The notes under the pieces: model-generated
Seen by the model: only the letters and a program-made list of their open reading frames with translations
Database searches by the model: none
Told to the model about the DNA's origin: nothing
Made by a program: the position numbers and the translations under genes
Shown here: one piece after another, positions 1 to 8,497 of the stretch
Numbering within the stretch: position 1 is the first letter of the stretch
Layout: each line of letters starts with the position of its first letter
Assembly: GCA_027452165.1 (NCBI GenBank)
Contig: DAIDGX010000019.1
Location: 124,001 to 188,000 of the forward strand
Length of the DNA: 64,000 nt
From: Vulcanimicrobiota bacterium
Lineage (GTDB): Bacteria > Vulcanimicrobiota > Vulcanimicrobiia > Vulcanimicrobiales > Vulcanimicrobiaceae
Direction: 5' to 3'

Positions 1-14
1 TGAGCCGCGCGCTC

Positions 15-590
15 TCAGTAGTCCCGGCCTAGCGGATACGCCGTCGCCGAAGCACGCTTAAAGACCGCTTCGGCCGTGTTGATATCGAGATCGCCGAGCC
101 GCGCGCTCATCACGAGGGCCACACCACGTGCACCGTCGATCCAGATACAGACGAAGATCTTCATGGTGGAGAACCCATCGCCGGAGGTTACCTCGAGTAC
201 CTCCGCGGGCATACCGTTCGAGAGCGTGAACGGGTGCTTTCCGCGTACGATCGCGTCTTTGAGTTGCGAACGCAGTTGCTGTTCGTACACGCTGTCGAAT
301 CCGTCGAGATTGCCATTGTAAGCCTGAAGTTGCACCAGAAGCGCCTTCGGCGCCCCGTCGCCCTTGGTAGCCCATCCGGCTACCACGAGCGGGTCTTGGG
401 GGAGCTTATCGACCGTGACGTGACGCTGCGGCGAGATGGGAAACCAACCGGCGGGAACCTGGATGCGCATCGCCGGATCGCGATAGATTAGCGTCTCCGG
501 CGCAGGCGTTGGGGCCGGCACCTGCGCGGCAGCGATCGACGGGAGCAACAGCGCCGCCGCGAATGCGACCAAAATCGACGTACGTTTCAT
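15..590 (-). CDS. Secreted hypothetical protein
   Basis: A 191-residue protein with a clear signal peptide (MKRT start, hydrophobic residues 6-20, Ala-rich cleavage region near AAAQ at 20-23), followed by a short Pro-rich linker and a globular domain. The region around residues 37-50 (dPAMRIQVPAGW) resembles the start of small periplasmic beta-rich domains that often open with a phrase like 'gf.ieiPagW'. No catalytic motif is seen and I do not recognise the family. It starts directly before the stop of the upstream esterase gene with no gap, so the two are probably co-transcribed. Function unknown; export is the only supported property. Confidence 0.75.
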   Translation of the reverse strand: MKRTSILVAFAAALLLPSIAAAQVPAPTPAPETLIYRDPAMRIQVPAGWFPISPQRHVTVDKLPQDPLVVAGWATKGDGAPKALLVQLQAYNGNLDGFDSVYEQQLRSQLKDAIVRGKHPFTLSNGMPAEVLEVTSGDGFSTMKIFVCIWIDGARGVALVMSARLGDLDINTAEAVFKRASATAYPLGRDY

Positions 591-1634
591 TTAAGCCTTG
601 TCGAGGACGGCGGCGAGCGCCGGGAGCGAGATTTCGTATCGGTAGCCGACGTTGCGGTGATCGTCGTCGAATTCCTCGTGACGGACCTCGAGTCCACACG
701 CACGCATGCGCTCGGCGAGGACCCGAGCGCCGATATCGAGCCCGTATTCGTCGCGACGCCCACAGTCCAGGTAACGAAGGCGCAAGCGCGCGAGTTCCGC
801 GACGCGTCCGTCCACGCGCTCCACGGGATCGAACGCGAGCCACCGGGCGAAAATCTCATCGCGCACCTCCCCCGTACGTAGATCGAACGGGAGATCGAGA
901 TCGAACGAAGCAGCCGACCGCGGCGAGTAGGCCGCTGCGTAGCCGAGCATCTCCATCGTCTCGTAGTCGCTCTGCGCTCGCTTGTGCTTCGCTTCGAATG
1001 CCTCCACAAATGCCTGCAGCGAAAACGCGTGGCGTTCGAGCGTGCGTTGCGTGGATTTGAACGCACCCGTAACCGCGTAGCGAAAGTAGGCATCGCCGCT
1101 GTGCGACGCATACGCTCCAAAAACGCCCGGATGCTCCATCACCAGGTGAATCGCGCCGAAACCGCCCGACGACTTCCCGAATACAGCTCGTCCACCTTCG
1201 CGTGGAAGCGTGCGATACCGCGCATCCACATGGGCGACAACATCACGCACGACGTAGGTGGCGTAGGAACCGTTATGTACCGAGTTCACGTACTGCGAGC
1301 CGCCAAGCCGCGTGAATCCATCGACGAGCACGACGAGCGCGGCGGGCATGCGCTTTTTCGCGATCAAATCGTCAGCCCATTGCACCAAATTTCGCTCCCA
1401 GGCACGTCCCGCAACGAGTCCGAGCGCGTTCCCTGTATATCCGTGCAGACAGTAGAGCACGGGATACCGCTGCGAGCCTTCCGGGTCGTACCCCGGCGGC
1501 AGATAGGTGACCACCGGGCGACGCGATGGGTCGCCCAACGGATTTCCCGCGAGCGCCTCACTCTCGAGTGTTTCGAAGCAGAGCGATCCGCGTAGGCCGA
1601 GGAGTTCGGCGTAGCTCGATTCCATGATAGCCAC
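591..1634 (-). CDS. Alpha/beta-hydrolase, esterase D/enterochelin-esterase type
   Basis: A 347-residue putative serine esterase. The motif GKSSGG near residue 155 fits the nucleophile elbow of the esterase D (PF00756) family, and the preceding segment VLYCLHGYTGN carries the HG of the oxyanion region. A late acidic residue and the His of DDDHRNVGYR fit the rest of the triad. No signal peptide is seen, so it is probably cytoplasmic. The longest frame starts at a GTG; an in-frame ATG three codons later (base 1625) is equally possible and neither has a good ribosome site. It is divergent from the GH35-like gene and followed without gap by a secreted protein. The substrate (carbohydrate ester, siderophore ester or S-formylglutathione-like) cannot be told. 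Confidence 0.8.
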   Translation of the reverse strand: MAIMESSYAELLGLRGSLCFETLESEALAGNPLGDPSRRPVVTYLPPGYDPEGSQRYPVLYCLHGYTGNALGLVAGRAWERNLVQWADDLIAKKRMPAALVVLVDGFTRLGGSQYVNSVHNGSYATYVVRDVVAHVDARYRTLPREGGRAVFGKSSGGFGAIHLVMEHPGVFGAYASHSGDAYFRYAVTGAFKSTQRTLERHAFSLQAFVEAFEAKHKRAQSDYETMEMLGYAAAYSPRSAASFDLDLPFDLRTGEVRDEIFARWLAFDPVERVDGRVAELARLRLRYLDCGRRDEYGLDIGARVLAERMRACGLEVRHEEFDDDHRNVGYRYEISLPALAAVLDKA

Positions 1635-1680
1635 GTTCGCCGCGAGGGGTGGCCGTTACCGCACGCCAACTCGCCCGGAC

Positions 1681-4083
1681 ATGCGCCTTCTTCGAATCGC
1701 GTTCGTCTGCATCGGCGCGCTCATCGCGCTCTCCGCGCACCCGGCGCGTGCCGCCGGCACTTGGAGCACCTGGGACACGTCACGCATCATACGCGCTGGA
1801 GCGGTGCCGGTCTTTACCGTTGACGGCAAACCGTTTTACGTGTACGGCGCTGCTTTTTTCTACGAGCGCATTCCACGCGACCGGTGGCGCATCGATCTCG
1901 AACGTTACAAGACGCTCGGCATCAACACGATCGACCTGTATCTGATTTGGAACTGGCACGAACCCGCCCCGAACGTCGTTGATTTCGACGGGCATACCAA
2001 CCCACGCCGTAACCTGCGCGCGCTCTTCTCCATCATCCACCAACTTGGCTTTAAGGTGATCGTGCGTCCCGGGCCGGTGATCCGCAACGAATGGCGCAAC
2101 GGCGGCTATCCCGATTGGTTGCTCGAGCGTCCTGCCTACGACATGCCGCTGCACGATGTTCTGGCAGGCCGCTATCCGGCGACCGCGACACTTCAAAACG
2201 CTCACGCGGACGCGGCTGCGGCGCAGTGGCTTGCGAACCGCACGCATCTCCACTACGCGTCGCGCTGGTTGCACGACGTACTCCACGCGATCGCACCGTG
2301 GTCGCACGACGTGATCGCAATCGCGCTCGACGACGATCAGGGCGCTTATATCGACAACGACACCTGGCCCGCTCCGCACTGGCACCACTACATCGAGTGG
2401 CTCAAGCGCACCGTGCAGCACGACGTTGGGACGCGCGTACCGCTCTTTATCAATACCTATCAGACCAAGGTTCCTTCGGCGCTTCCCGTGTGGGGCTGGG
2501 GCAATTGGTATCAGAGCGACGCGTACCGCATCGGCGATCACGATCTTGCGCAGATTGCGTTTTCGTTCGGCACCCTGCAAACGCAACCGAGCGAGCCGTT
2601 AATGGCAAGCGAGTTTCAGGCGGGCTGGCTCCAGGGTGCGGACGAGGCGACGCCTCGGGCCGCAGCGCCGGAGAATACCACGCTCGCGCTCCACGAGATG
2701 TTGCAGCAAGGCGTGCGCGGCGTCGTCAATTTTCCCGTGCAGGATACGCTCGATCCCGCCGGGTGGGAGGCCCCATGGGCGAACTGGTTCTACGCGTGGG
2801 GCGCCGCCTTCGATCTGCAAGGAAACCCGTCGCCGCGTTTTGCGCCCACCGCAGCATTCGGCGCGCTCGTGCACATGTACGGACCGACGCTTGCGACGAT
2901 GCACGTCCGCAGCAACGTCGGCATCGCGTGGCTCGGCGACGCATACGATCCTGCGCAGATGACGAACCTCCGCTTTGCGCAACTCGCCGCCGCGACGATT
3001 GCAGCGCAGCAGGGCTGCCGGGCGCGTGCGCTCGCGTGTCGCGTGATCGACCTGCATGCGACGCCCTTCGCGCAGGTACGCCGCCTCCGCGCCGTCATCG
3101 TGCCGGCACTCCCCGGTCTCACGCTCGACGCCCTCGCCGCGCGAACGCTCGACGCCTACCGACACACGGGCGGCGTAGTAGCGCCCCGCATCGACGAGAT
3201 TCACCACGTGCGCTCGGTCACCGCGGGGCTCCACGACGCAGCGCTGCTCGTCACCCCGAATGGCCGAAGCGGCTTGCTCGACATCTTTAACGCACGCACG
3301 ACCGTACGCACGACGCCACGGGTCACGATCGCGCTCGGAGTGCGCCGCTTTAGCATCCCACCGCTTTTGCTCGCACCCGGAACCGCGCGCGACCTACCGC
3401 TCGGCATCGCACCGGCGACGACAACGCCGCTTCCGCAACTGGCAACGATCCCGCGCACAAACCGTCGCATCCCGATCGCCCCCGGCGCGTGGCTGCCTGC
3501 CGCGTCGGTGGACGACACCCGTGATATCTATCGCGACGGCGAACCGACGTACGTGCTCGACAACGGAACGATCCGCGTCGTCATCGCGGCCGACGCGGGC
3601 GCGCGCGTCCTGCTCTTCGAACGCGACGGAACACACCGTAACCTTCTTCCCACGATCGGCGCGTTGCGCGATGCGTCCTATGCCCCGATCCCGCCGTCGC
3701 CGCGGGACTACATCGCACCGTACACACACCCGTTGCAAGCAGGTACCTTCAACCGCGCGTACGCGTGCACGCAACGGCGACGCAGCATCGACTGCAGCTA
3801 TACCGCGCCCGATCTTGGAACGGCTCCGATCACGTTCGATAAGCGCTTCACGCTCGACGGCGCAAGCTTGGTCGTCGCCGTCCGCGCAAGCGCTCCCGCA
3901 AGTAGCCTCTCCGCGCTCGGTCCAGCCCTGCGCGCCAGCGTTACACCTCGCACCGGCGTGCTCGTATCGCGCACACCCCATCTCGGGATGACGTTCCTAC
4001 GGGTGCGCTACCCGGCCGCGACAACCGTCCATGTGCGCCTTTTCCCGCAAGGAGCCGCGCCGAGCGGCACGAATCGGCCCTAG
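1681..4083 (+). CDS. Secreted GH35-like beta-galactosidase family protein
   Basis: An 800-residue exported protein. The start at 1681 gives a clean signal peptide (MRLLRIAF..., cleavage after PARAA near residue 25); the longer frame from 1624 adds a charged, non-signal leader. Residues 35-320 resemble the catalytic TIM barrel of GH35: the WNWHEPAPNVVDFDG block (90-104) corresponds to the family's WN.HEP..G.FDF.G, and IVRPGPVIRNEW (127-138) to its RPGPYI..EW. The segment VIAIALDDDQG (211-221) sits where GH35 enzymes have V.IENEYG, so the usual acid/base Glu is replaced by Asp, while a nucleophile candidate is kept (ASEFQAGW, E311). The C-terminal half (about 330-800) is beta-rich and unrecognised. 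It may be a diverged glycosidase or a carbohydrate-binding relative. Confidence 0.75.
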   Translation: MRLLRIAFVCIGALIALSAHPARAAGTWSTWDTSRIIRAGAVPVFTVDGKPFYVYGAAFFYERIPRDRWRIDLERYKTLGINTIDLYLIWNWHEPAPNVVDFDGHTNPRRNLRALFSIIHQLGFKVIVRPGPVIRNEWRNGGYPDWLLERPAYDMPLHDVLAGRYPATATLQNAHADAAAAQWLANRTHLHYASRWLHDVLHAIAPWSHDVIAIALDDDQGAYIDNDTWPAPHWHHYIEWLKRTVQHDVGTRVPLFINTYQTKVPSALPVWGWGNWYQSDAYRIGDHDLAQIAFSFGTLQTQPSEPLMASEFQAGWLQGADEATPRAAAPENTTLALHEMLQQGVRGVVNFPVQDTLDPAGWEAPWANWFYAWGAAFDLQGNPSPRFAPTAAFGALVHMYGPTLATMHVRSNVGIAWLGDAYDPAQMTNLRFAQLAAATIAAQQGCRARALACRVIDLHATPFAQVRRLRAVIVPALPGLTLDALAARTLDAYRHTGGVVAPRIDEIHHVRSVTAGLHDAALLVTPNGRSGLLDIFNARTTVRTTPRVTIALGVRRFSIPPLLLAPGTARDLPLGIAPATTTPLPQLATIPRTNRRIPIAPGAWLPAASVDDTRDIYRDGEPTYVLDNGTIRVVIAADAGARVLLFERDGTHRNLLPTIGALRDASYAPIPPSPRDYIAPYTHPLQAGTFNRAYACTQRRRSIDCSYTAPDLGTAPITFDKRFTLDGASLVVAVRASAPASSLSALGPALRASVTPRTGVLVSRTPHLGMTFLRVRYPAATTVHVRLFPQGAAPSGTNRP

Positions 4084-4090
4084 TCGTCGT

Positions 4091-4174
4091 GGGGAAGTGG
4101 CGGAACGGCAGACGCAGCCGCCTCAAAAGCGGCCGAGGCAACTCGTGTGGGTTCGAGTCCCACCTTCCCTACCA
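4091..4174 (+). tRNA. tRNA-Leu (CAA)
   Basis: An 84-base cloverleaf with acceptor GGGGAAG/CTTCCCT, D-loop with GGC, anticodon stem GCCGC/GCGGC around loop CTCAAAA (anticodon CAA), a class II variable arm CGAG-GCAA-CTCG, T-loop GTTCGAGTCC, discriminator A, and an encoded CCA. It lies alone between the glycosidase gene and the convergent YceI gene. Confidence 0.95.
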
Positions 4175-4176
4175 CG

Positions 4177-4683
4177 CTACTTCACCGCGATCTCGAGCGT
4201 GACGCTCACCGGGTTTCCGATCACCGGATCGAGCGGAACGCGCTTCATCCCGAAGGCGTGACGATCGATCGCGCACGTGCCCCGGAAATACGGATGGGCA
4301 GCGTCCCCGCTCACGACCACGTGGATCACCTCCGGTTGCCAGACGCCGTGAATATTCAAGCGGCCACTCATCGTAAATCCGTTCGTCGCCGGCACGATCG
4401 CGGTGCTCACGAAGGACCACTGCGGATACCGTGCCGTGTCGAACCAATCGGGTCCGGCAAGCGCGGCGTCGCGGTCGGCATTTCCGGTCGTAAGGCCTCT
4501 CGCATCGAGCACCGCCTCGACATGCGTAGGAATGCGCGATCCGCTCGGTAGGTCGATCGATCCGCTTGCGATCGGCACGGTACCATGAACGTCGCTCACG
4601 AAGATATGCGGCACCGCGAAACGCGCATGCGATTGTACGCGATCGATTGCGAGGATCGCTCCGAGAACGGCGGCGGCGAGCAC
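4177..4683 (-). CDS. YceI-family periplasmic protein
   Basis: A 168-residue protein starting at GTG one base after the stop of the upstream Cyc2-like gene, with GAAGGG as ribosome site. After a short hydrophobic N-terminus (1-13) the YceI lipocalin-like barrel begins at AIDRVQSHARF (14-24), with typical SxVxG..I.LPSG and MSGRLNIHGV segments later. YceI proteins bind isoprenoid or fatty chains such as polyprenols and ubiquinone precursors in the periplasm, and are often paired with cytochromes. The one-base gap means it is co-transcribed with the haem protein and should share its regulation. The leader is short, so export depends on how the first 14 residues are read. Confidence 0.85.
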   Translation of the reverse strand: MLAAAVLGAILAIDRVQSHARFAVPHIFVSDVHGTVPIASGSIDLPSGSRIPTHVEAVLDARGLTTGNADRDAALAGPDWFDTARYPQWSFVSTAIVPATNGFTMSGRLNIHGVWQPEVIHVVVSGDAAHPYFRGTCAIDRHAFGMKRVPLDPVIGNPVSVTLEIAVK

Positions 4684-4684
4684 G

Positions 4685-5734
4685 CTACAGCCCTTCGGTA
4701 TATTGCAGGTTTAACGTGTGCGCGTTCTGCGGTGCAGGCTGCAGTACGTCCTCGAGCGTGATGCGCGCGGCATCGAACGGGCGAAAGCCAAGCAGCGCTA
4801 CCGTATCGCGCGAACGCCCGCTCGGGCCGTTCGTGCCTTCATAGCGCGCGAGCGCGAACAGCCGGTTGCCGATTGCATACCGTAGCTGCGTAAATCCGCC
4901 GCTGGATGCAATCCCATTGCCGCCCGAACGCGCGTCGTACCCCGTCTGCAGCAACGTTTGGCTCTCCCATTTGCCGGCCGCATACATCAACGCATACCCG
5001 GTGCGCTCGAAGCGGTCGCGCAGCGATGCGCCGACGGGGCGCTCGCCCGTAATACCGTAGAGCGCGAGAACGAGCGGTCCACGCGCCTGCGAAAGGTTGT
5101 ACATAACGTCGGTTCCCGTCGTTGCCAGGCCGCTCGCGCGATCGTATCCGGGACCGGCGAAGAGTCGCACGCTCGTGCCACGCAACGTATCACCGATCGT
5201 TGCGAGCACGCCGATCTTCGGCGCCTTGAACGTGAACGGGTCGTCGCCAACCGTTTGCACGAACGGTGCGTAATCCTGATAGGTCTCGCGAAACGTCTCC
5301 GGATCGACGGGCAACGGGAGCGTGAACTGTCCGGCCCGTACGTACGCCGCAACGCGCGACGTCCACGGATTCACCCGCTCGTTGATCCAGGCATCGCGCA
5401 ACAGCCCGGGTTCGCCGCCATCAACGGCATATTGTTCGACGAAGTAGCTCGCACGCGTGCCGATGGAGCCCGACGAAAAGAGCTCGACCTCGTCAACGAT
5501 GGCCTTCGGGAGCCCCGCGCCTTGGCCGCTGCTCGACGCGACCAGGTTCACCTTGGCTGCGACGGGGAGCGCCTGGGTCGTCCAGGACGAGACGCCGGGG
5601 ATGCGATCGCCCGAAGCCAAAAAGTGCGCCCCAAATCCGTTCAGATGCGGAATGACGGTGTGGCATTTCTCGCACGTCACCCCATACTGGCGAGCAAAGA
5701 GTGCGATGCCGAACAGCAGGCCAATAAGCTTCAC
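4685..5734 (-). CDS. Cyc2-like monohaem cytochrome c / outer-membrane porin fusion
   Basis: A 349-residue protein. A hydrophobic N-terminus is followed by FARQYGVTCEKCH, a single CxxCH haem c site (C21, C24, H25), and then PHLNGFGAHF. This arrangement resembles the N-terminus of Cyc2-type fused cytochrome-porins (FARQTG..C..CH, then P.L..FG..F), which carry electrons across the outer membrane during iron oxidation. The remaining 300 residues alternate aromatic and polar segments, contain repeated amphipathic strands and end in LNLQYTEGL, as expected for a beta-barrel. It is somewhat shorter than classical Cyc2 (400 or more). The GTG start is six bases after the -10 box, so the mRNA would be almost leaderless. 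It is followed by the YceI gene. The haem motif is certain; the Cyc2 assignment is from pattern memory and is moderate. Confidence 0.65.
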   Translation of the reverse strand: MKLIGLLFGIALFARQYGVTCEKCHTVIPHLNGFGAHFLASGDRIPGVSSWTTQALPVAAKVNLVASSSGQGAGLPKAIVDEVELFSSGSIGTRASYFVEQYAVDGGEPGLLRDAWINERVNPWTSRVAAYVRAGQFTLPLPVDPETFRETYQDYAPFVQTVGDDPFTFKAPKIGVLATIGDTLRGTSVRLFAGPGYDRASGLATTGTDVMYNLSQARGPLVLALYGITGERPVGASLRDRFERTGYALMYAAGKWESQTLLQTGYDARSGGNGIASSGGFTQLRYAIGNRLFALARYEGTNGPSGRSRDTVALLGFRPFDAARITLEDVLQPAPQNAHTLNLQYTEGL

Positions 5735-5740
5735 CTGCGC

Positions 5741-5769
5741 ATGATATTAGGTTCACCTAACTTTGTCAA
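5741..5769 (-). promoter_or_regulatory. Promoter of the Cyc2-like/YceI operon
   Basis: Read on the minus strand: -35 TTGACA (5764-5769), a 17-base spacer, and -10 TATCAT (5741-5746), a near-consensus sigma70 promoter. The -10 ends six bases before the GTG at 5734, so the transcript should start at or next to the start codon. Confidence 0.75.
5747..5760. promoter_or_regulatory. Palindromic operator in promoter spacer (DtxR/IdeR-like half-sites)
   Basis: TTAGGT-TC-ACCTAA is a perfect 6+6 inverted repeat filling most of the 17-base spacer between the -35 and -10 boxes. The half-site TTAGGT matches the outer half of iron boxes bound by DtxR/IdeR-type repressors (TTAGGTTAG...CTAACCTAA), although the spacing here is shorter. 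A repressor bound here would block RNA polymerase. The regulator's identity is inferred only from the half-site. Confidence 0.55.
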
Positions 5770-5807
5770 ATGGGACTCCCGCGCTTCGGGAGCGTATCTG
5801 GAGAACG

Positions 5808-7091
5808 ATGTCGCCACTTGCCTCCCCCCGCTCCTTTGCCTCCGGACCGCTGCGCGGGACATTGAGCGTCCCCGGCGATAAGTCGATCTCGCATCGTGCC
5901 CTGATCCTAGGCGCCTATGATGCCGCGCCGATCGAGGTTCGCAACCTGAATCCGGGCCGGGACGTACGGGCGACGATGGAGGCCCTGATCGCGCTCGGGG
6001 CACGCGTCGATGGCACGCACGGAACGCTGCGCGTCCAGGGCGGAGCGCTACGCGAACCGATGGGCCCGCTCGACTGTATGAACTCCGGCTCGACGGCGCG
6101 CATGATGCTCGGTGTCTGCGCGGGCGCCGACATTCCGGTCACGCTCGATGGCGATGAGTCGCTACGCCGGCGACCGATGGAACCCGGCGCCGCGCAGTTG
6201 CGCGCATTCGGCGCGAAGATCGATACGAACGACGGCCGTCTCCCCGTGCGCTTGTACGGAACACCACAAATCGAAACACGTCGGTTCATTCTCCTCTCAC
6301 CCTCCGCGCAGGTGAAATCCGCGCTGCTTTTAGCCGGCGTGTTTGCGAAAACGGCGATCGAGATTCACGGCGATAAACAGTCACGAGACCATACCGAGCG
6401 CCTGTTGCGGTATCTTGGCGCCGATATCACCTGGGACGGCTCGCACGTCACGCTGCGCAGCGGCCCAACGCGCCGTGCGCCGATCGACGTCGCCGGTGAC
6501 TTCTCCGCTGCGAGCTTCTTTCTCGTCGCGGCAACGGTGGCTGCCAAATCGGCCTGCGAGATTCGCGATGTCGGGGTGAACCCCACGCGCACGGGTCTGC
6601 TCGATGCGTTGCTCGCCATGGGTGCCGATATCGAGCTTTGCAACGAACGCGAGGTTGCGGGCGAGCCCGTTGCGGACATCGTCGTGCGCGCTGCGCCGCT
6701 GCGTGGGATCACCGTTGGTCCCGATATCGCGCTGCGCGCCATCGACGAGATCCCGCTCCTGGCCGTCGCGGCCGCCTTTGCCGAGGGCGACACCAAGATT
6801 ACCGGGGTTCGTGATTTGCGCACCAAAGAATCCGATCGCGTTGCGGCAATCGAGCGCTTGATGGCCGCGGTGGGCATTGCGCTCGAGGTCTCCGCCAACG
6901 GGCTCGTGATTCACGGAGGTACGCCTCGCGGCGAGGGCGCCGTCGTGGAGACGCACGACGATCATCGCATCGCTATGGCCACCGCCGTCCTCGCCGCGGG
7001 CGCAGGACCCCTTGCGATCGATAGCGATGCAAGTATCGACGTCAGTTTCCCCGCGTTTCTCGACACCTTACGGAGCGTGCAACTCGCGTGA
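5808..7091 (+). CDS. aroA: 3-phosphoshikimate 1-carboxyvinyltransferase (EPSP synthase)
   Basis: The 427-residue EPSP synthase transfers the enolpyruvyl group of PEP to shikimate-3-phosphate in chorismate synthesis. Family motifs are all present: GDKSISHRA (residues 23-31, shikimate-3-P site), NSGSTARMM (87-95), the SAQVKSALLLAG block, DDHRIAMA near the C-terminus, and basic residues in RTKESDR. The ATG at 5808 is preceded by GGAG at a good distance; the longer frame from TTG at 5763 adds 15 non-conserved residues and runs into the divergent promoter. A small hairpin (CTCCCG...CGGGAG) lies in the short leader. The gene overlaps the next one by GTGA. Confidence 0.96.
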   Translation: MSPLASPRSFASGPLRGTLSVPGDKSISHRALILGAYDAAPIEVRNLNPGRDVRATMEALIALGARVDGTHGTLRVQGGALREPMGPLDCMNSGSTARMMLGVCAGADIPVTLDGDESLRRRPMEPGAAQLRAFGAKIDTNDGRLPVRLYGTPQIETRRFILLSPSAQVKSALLLAGVFAKTAIEIHGDKQSRDHTERLLRYLGADITWDGSHVTLRSGPTRRAPIDVAGDFSAASFFLVAATVAAKSACEIRDVGVNPTRTGLLDALLAMGADIELCNEREVAGEPVADIVVRAAPLRGITVGPDIALRAIDEIPLLAVAAAFAEGDTKITGVRDLRTKESDRVAAIERLMAAVGIALEVSANGLVIHGGTPRGEGAVVETHDDHRIAMATAVLAAGAGPLAIDSDASIDVSFPAFLDTLRSVQLA

Positions 7092-8251
7092 ACGATCGTA
7101 CGGACTATACCGCGAACGAATTCGAGCGCGAATCGCGTTATCTCGAAACGTTGATTTGGGAATCGCTCGTTGTCGAGCGCGGCATGCACGTCTTGGTCTG
7201 CGGCTACGGCCCCGAAGGAACGTTGGTCAAACGCGCAATCGCGACGGGTGCAGCAACGACGGTCATCGAGCACCGCAACGAAGAGATCGTGCGCTTCGCC
7301 ACGCTTGGCGCCACGTTGATGCGCGGAAGTACCTCGGTGATCCCAGCACGGGACGGCACGTTCGATCTGGCGATCGCCTATCATTACCTGCACGAAATCG
7401 ACCCTTTCTTCCATGCACAAGTGCTCTCCGAACTTGCGCGTGTTGCAAAGCGTGTTGCGGTAGTCGAACCGGCACCACCCGCGGATCCCCTGGGTAAGCG
7501 CATCGCCCTGCTCTACTCGCAGGCGAAGCGCGAACTCGGCGCCTTCGAGTACTATCAACCGCTTGAGTATTGGAAAAAACTGCTTCAGGGTGTGAAAGCC
7601 GACGTCTCGCAGCACGTCTTCGCGTTTTCAAAGACGCCGCCGCTTGAGTACGTTCGCGATACCGTCGCGCTCTTGCTCGACACGATCGAAGTGGAGGAGG
7701 CGCCGCGTGAATACCTCGATGAGCTGCGCGCGATCGCACAACGCTCGGACGCGGTACTCTTGCCGCCGGCGCGGTACGTGCTCGTCGGCGCCGCTGCAGG
7801 TGAGTTGATCGCACCGGTCTTCTCGCAACGGCCGCCGGCAAAGAGCCAAGCCCCGCTGGCCACACCGTCGAGCGCATCGGAGATCGCAAAGAAGATCGAA
7901 GCAGCCCGGGAGATCTCGCAAGCGACTGGTTACGAATTCCCACCCGTCGAAGCGCCGCGCGCGATGAAGCCGCCCGACACGATCGCACCGCAGCCGCCCG
8001 CGGCCGCAGCGTCGCCATCACCGGCGCCAGCGCCCGCCTTCACGCCGCCGCCAAGCCCCGGGTTCGGGGTGCCGCTGCCCGAGACTCCCTCGCCTGCCGC
8101 GCCCGCGCCGACGCTACCGTTCGGATCGCCGTTCGCCGTTCCGCCGGGGCCCGATCCCGGCGCAGGCGGATTCGGCATCCCCGAAGCCGCGCCGCCGACC
8201 ACACCGTGGGCGTGGGAAGCGCCCGAGCATACCGGCGAACCGCCGGCCTAG
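7088..8251 (+). CDS. Class I SAM-methyltransferase-like protein with Pro-rich tail
   Basis: 387 residues, starting at a GTG that overlaps the aroA stop (GTGA), so translation is probably coupled. Residues 20-160 look like a Rossmann methyltransferase: MHVLVCGYGPEG (motif I-like, 33-44), an acidic residue at the end of strand 2 (VIEHR), and GTFDLAIAYHYLHEI (motif IV-like). Motif I is degenerate (GYGPEG), so SAM binding is not certain. Residues from about 255 to the end are low-complexity, rich in Pro, Ala and Gly, and probably disordered. The target is unknown, and the link to aroA suggests only shared transcription. Confidence 0.65.
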   Translation: MNDRTDYTANEFERESRYLETLIWESLVVERGMHVLVCGYGPEGTLVKRAIATGAATTVIEHRNEEIVRFATLGATLMRGSTSVIPARDGTFDLAIAYHYLHEIDPFFHAQVLSELARVAKRVAVVEPAPPADPLGKRIALLYSQAKRELGAFEYYQPLEYWKKLLQGVKADVSQHVFAFSKTPPLEYVRDTVALLLDTIEVEEAPREYLDELRAIAQRSDAVLLPPARYVLVGAAAGELIAPVFSQRPPAKSQAPLATPSSASEIAKKIEAAREISQATGYEFPPVEAPRAMKPPDTIAPQPPAAAASPSPAPAPAFTPPPSPGFGVPLPETPSPAAPAPTLPFGSPFAVPPGPDPGAGGFGIPEAAPPTTPWAWEAPEHTGEPPA

Positions 8252-8496
8252 ACCACGCGAAAGACCTGTTGCGCTCGCTGCACGAGGACGGCCATCGCAA
8301 GCCGGTCGCGCTGCAGGCGGGCTACGTCCTGCGAACCGGAGCGAAGGCGCGCGATGAGAGGATCAACCCGCAGAGCATCAGCGTGACGCTTCAGGCGTAG
8401 GCCCGCGATCGCCACCATCACCACGCCGGCCACAAAGCAGCCAAAGGCGGCAGCGATGCTCGCCGCGATCAGTGTGAGAGGCCACGCGTGGGGCAT
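8248..8496 (-). CDS. Small single-pass membrane protein
   Basis: 82 residues from the ATG at 8496 (MPHAWPL), one base past the stop of fmdB. A hydrophobic segment at about residues 6-30 (LTLIAASIAAAFGCFVAGVVMV...) is followed by a basic, helical cytoplasmic-type tail rich in Arg and Leu. The stop overlaps the stop of the convergent methyltransferase-like gene by a few bases. A longer frame reaching 8580 is probably spurious because it reads through fmdB. Family not recognised. Confidence 0.6.
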   Translation of the reverse strand: MPHAWPLTLIAASIAAAFGCFVAGVVMVAIAGLRLKRHADALRVDPLIARLRSGSQDVARLQRDRLAMAVLVQRAQQVFRVV

Positions 8497-8497
8497 C

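Noticed and set aside
2091-3290. A 399-codon open frame on the plus strand inside the GH35-like gene
   Set aside because: Arg-rich translation with no domain; it is a shifted frame of the GC-rich glycosidase gene.
5732-5742. A three-codon ORF (ATG CGC AGG TGA) whose stop overlaps the Cyc2-like GTG, and a similar one (ATG GGG CTG TGA) before rpmE
   Set aside because: In both cases the ATG lies in or directly next to the -10 box, so it would not be transcribed from the mapped promoter. Probably coincidence.
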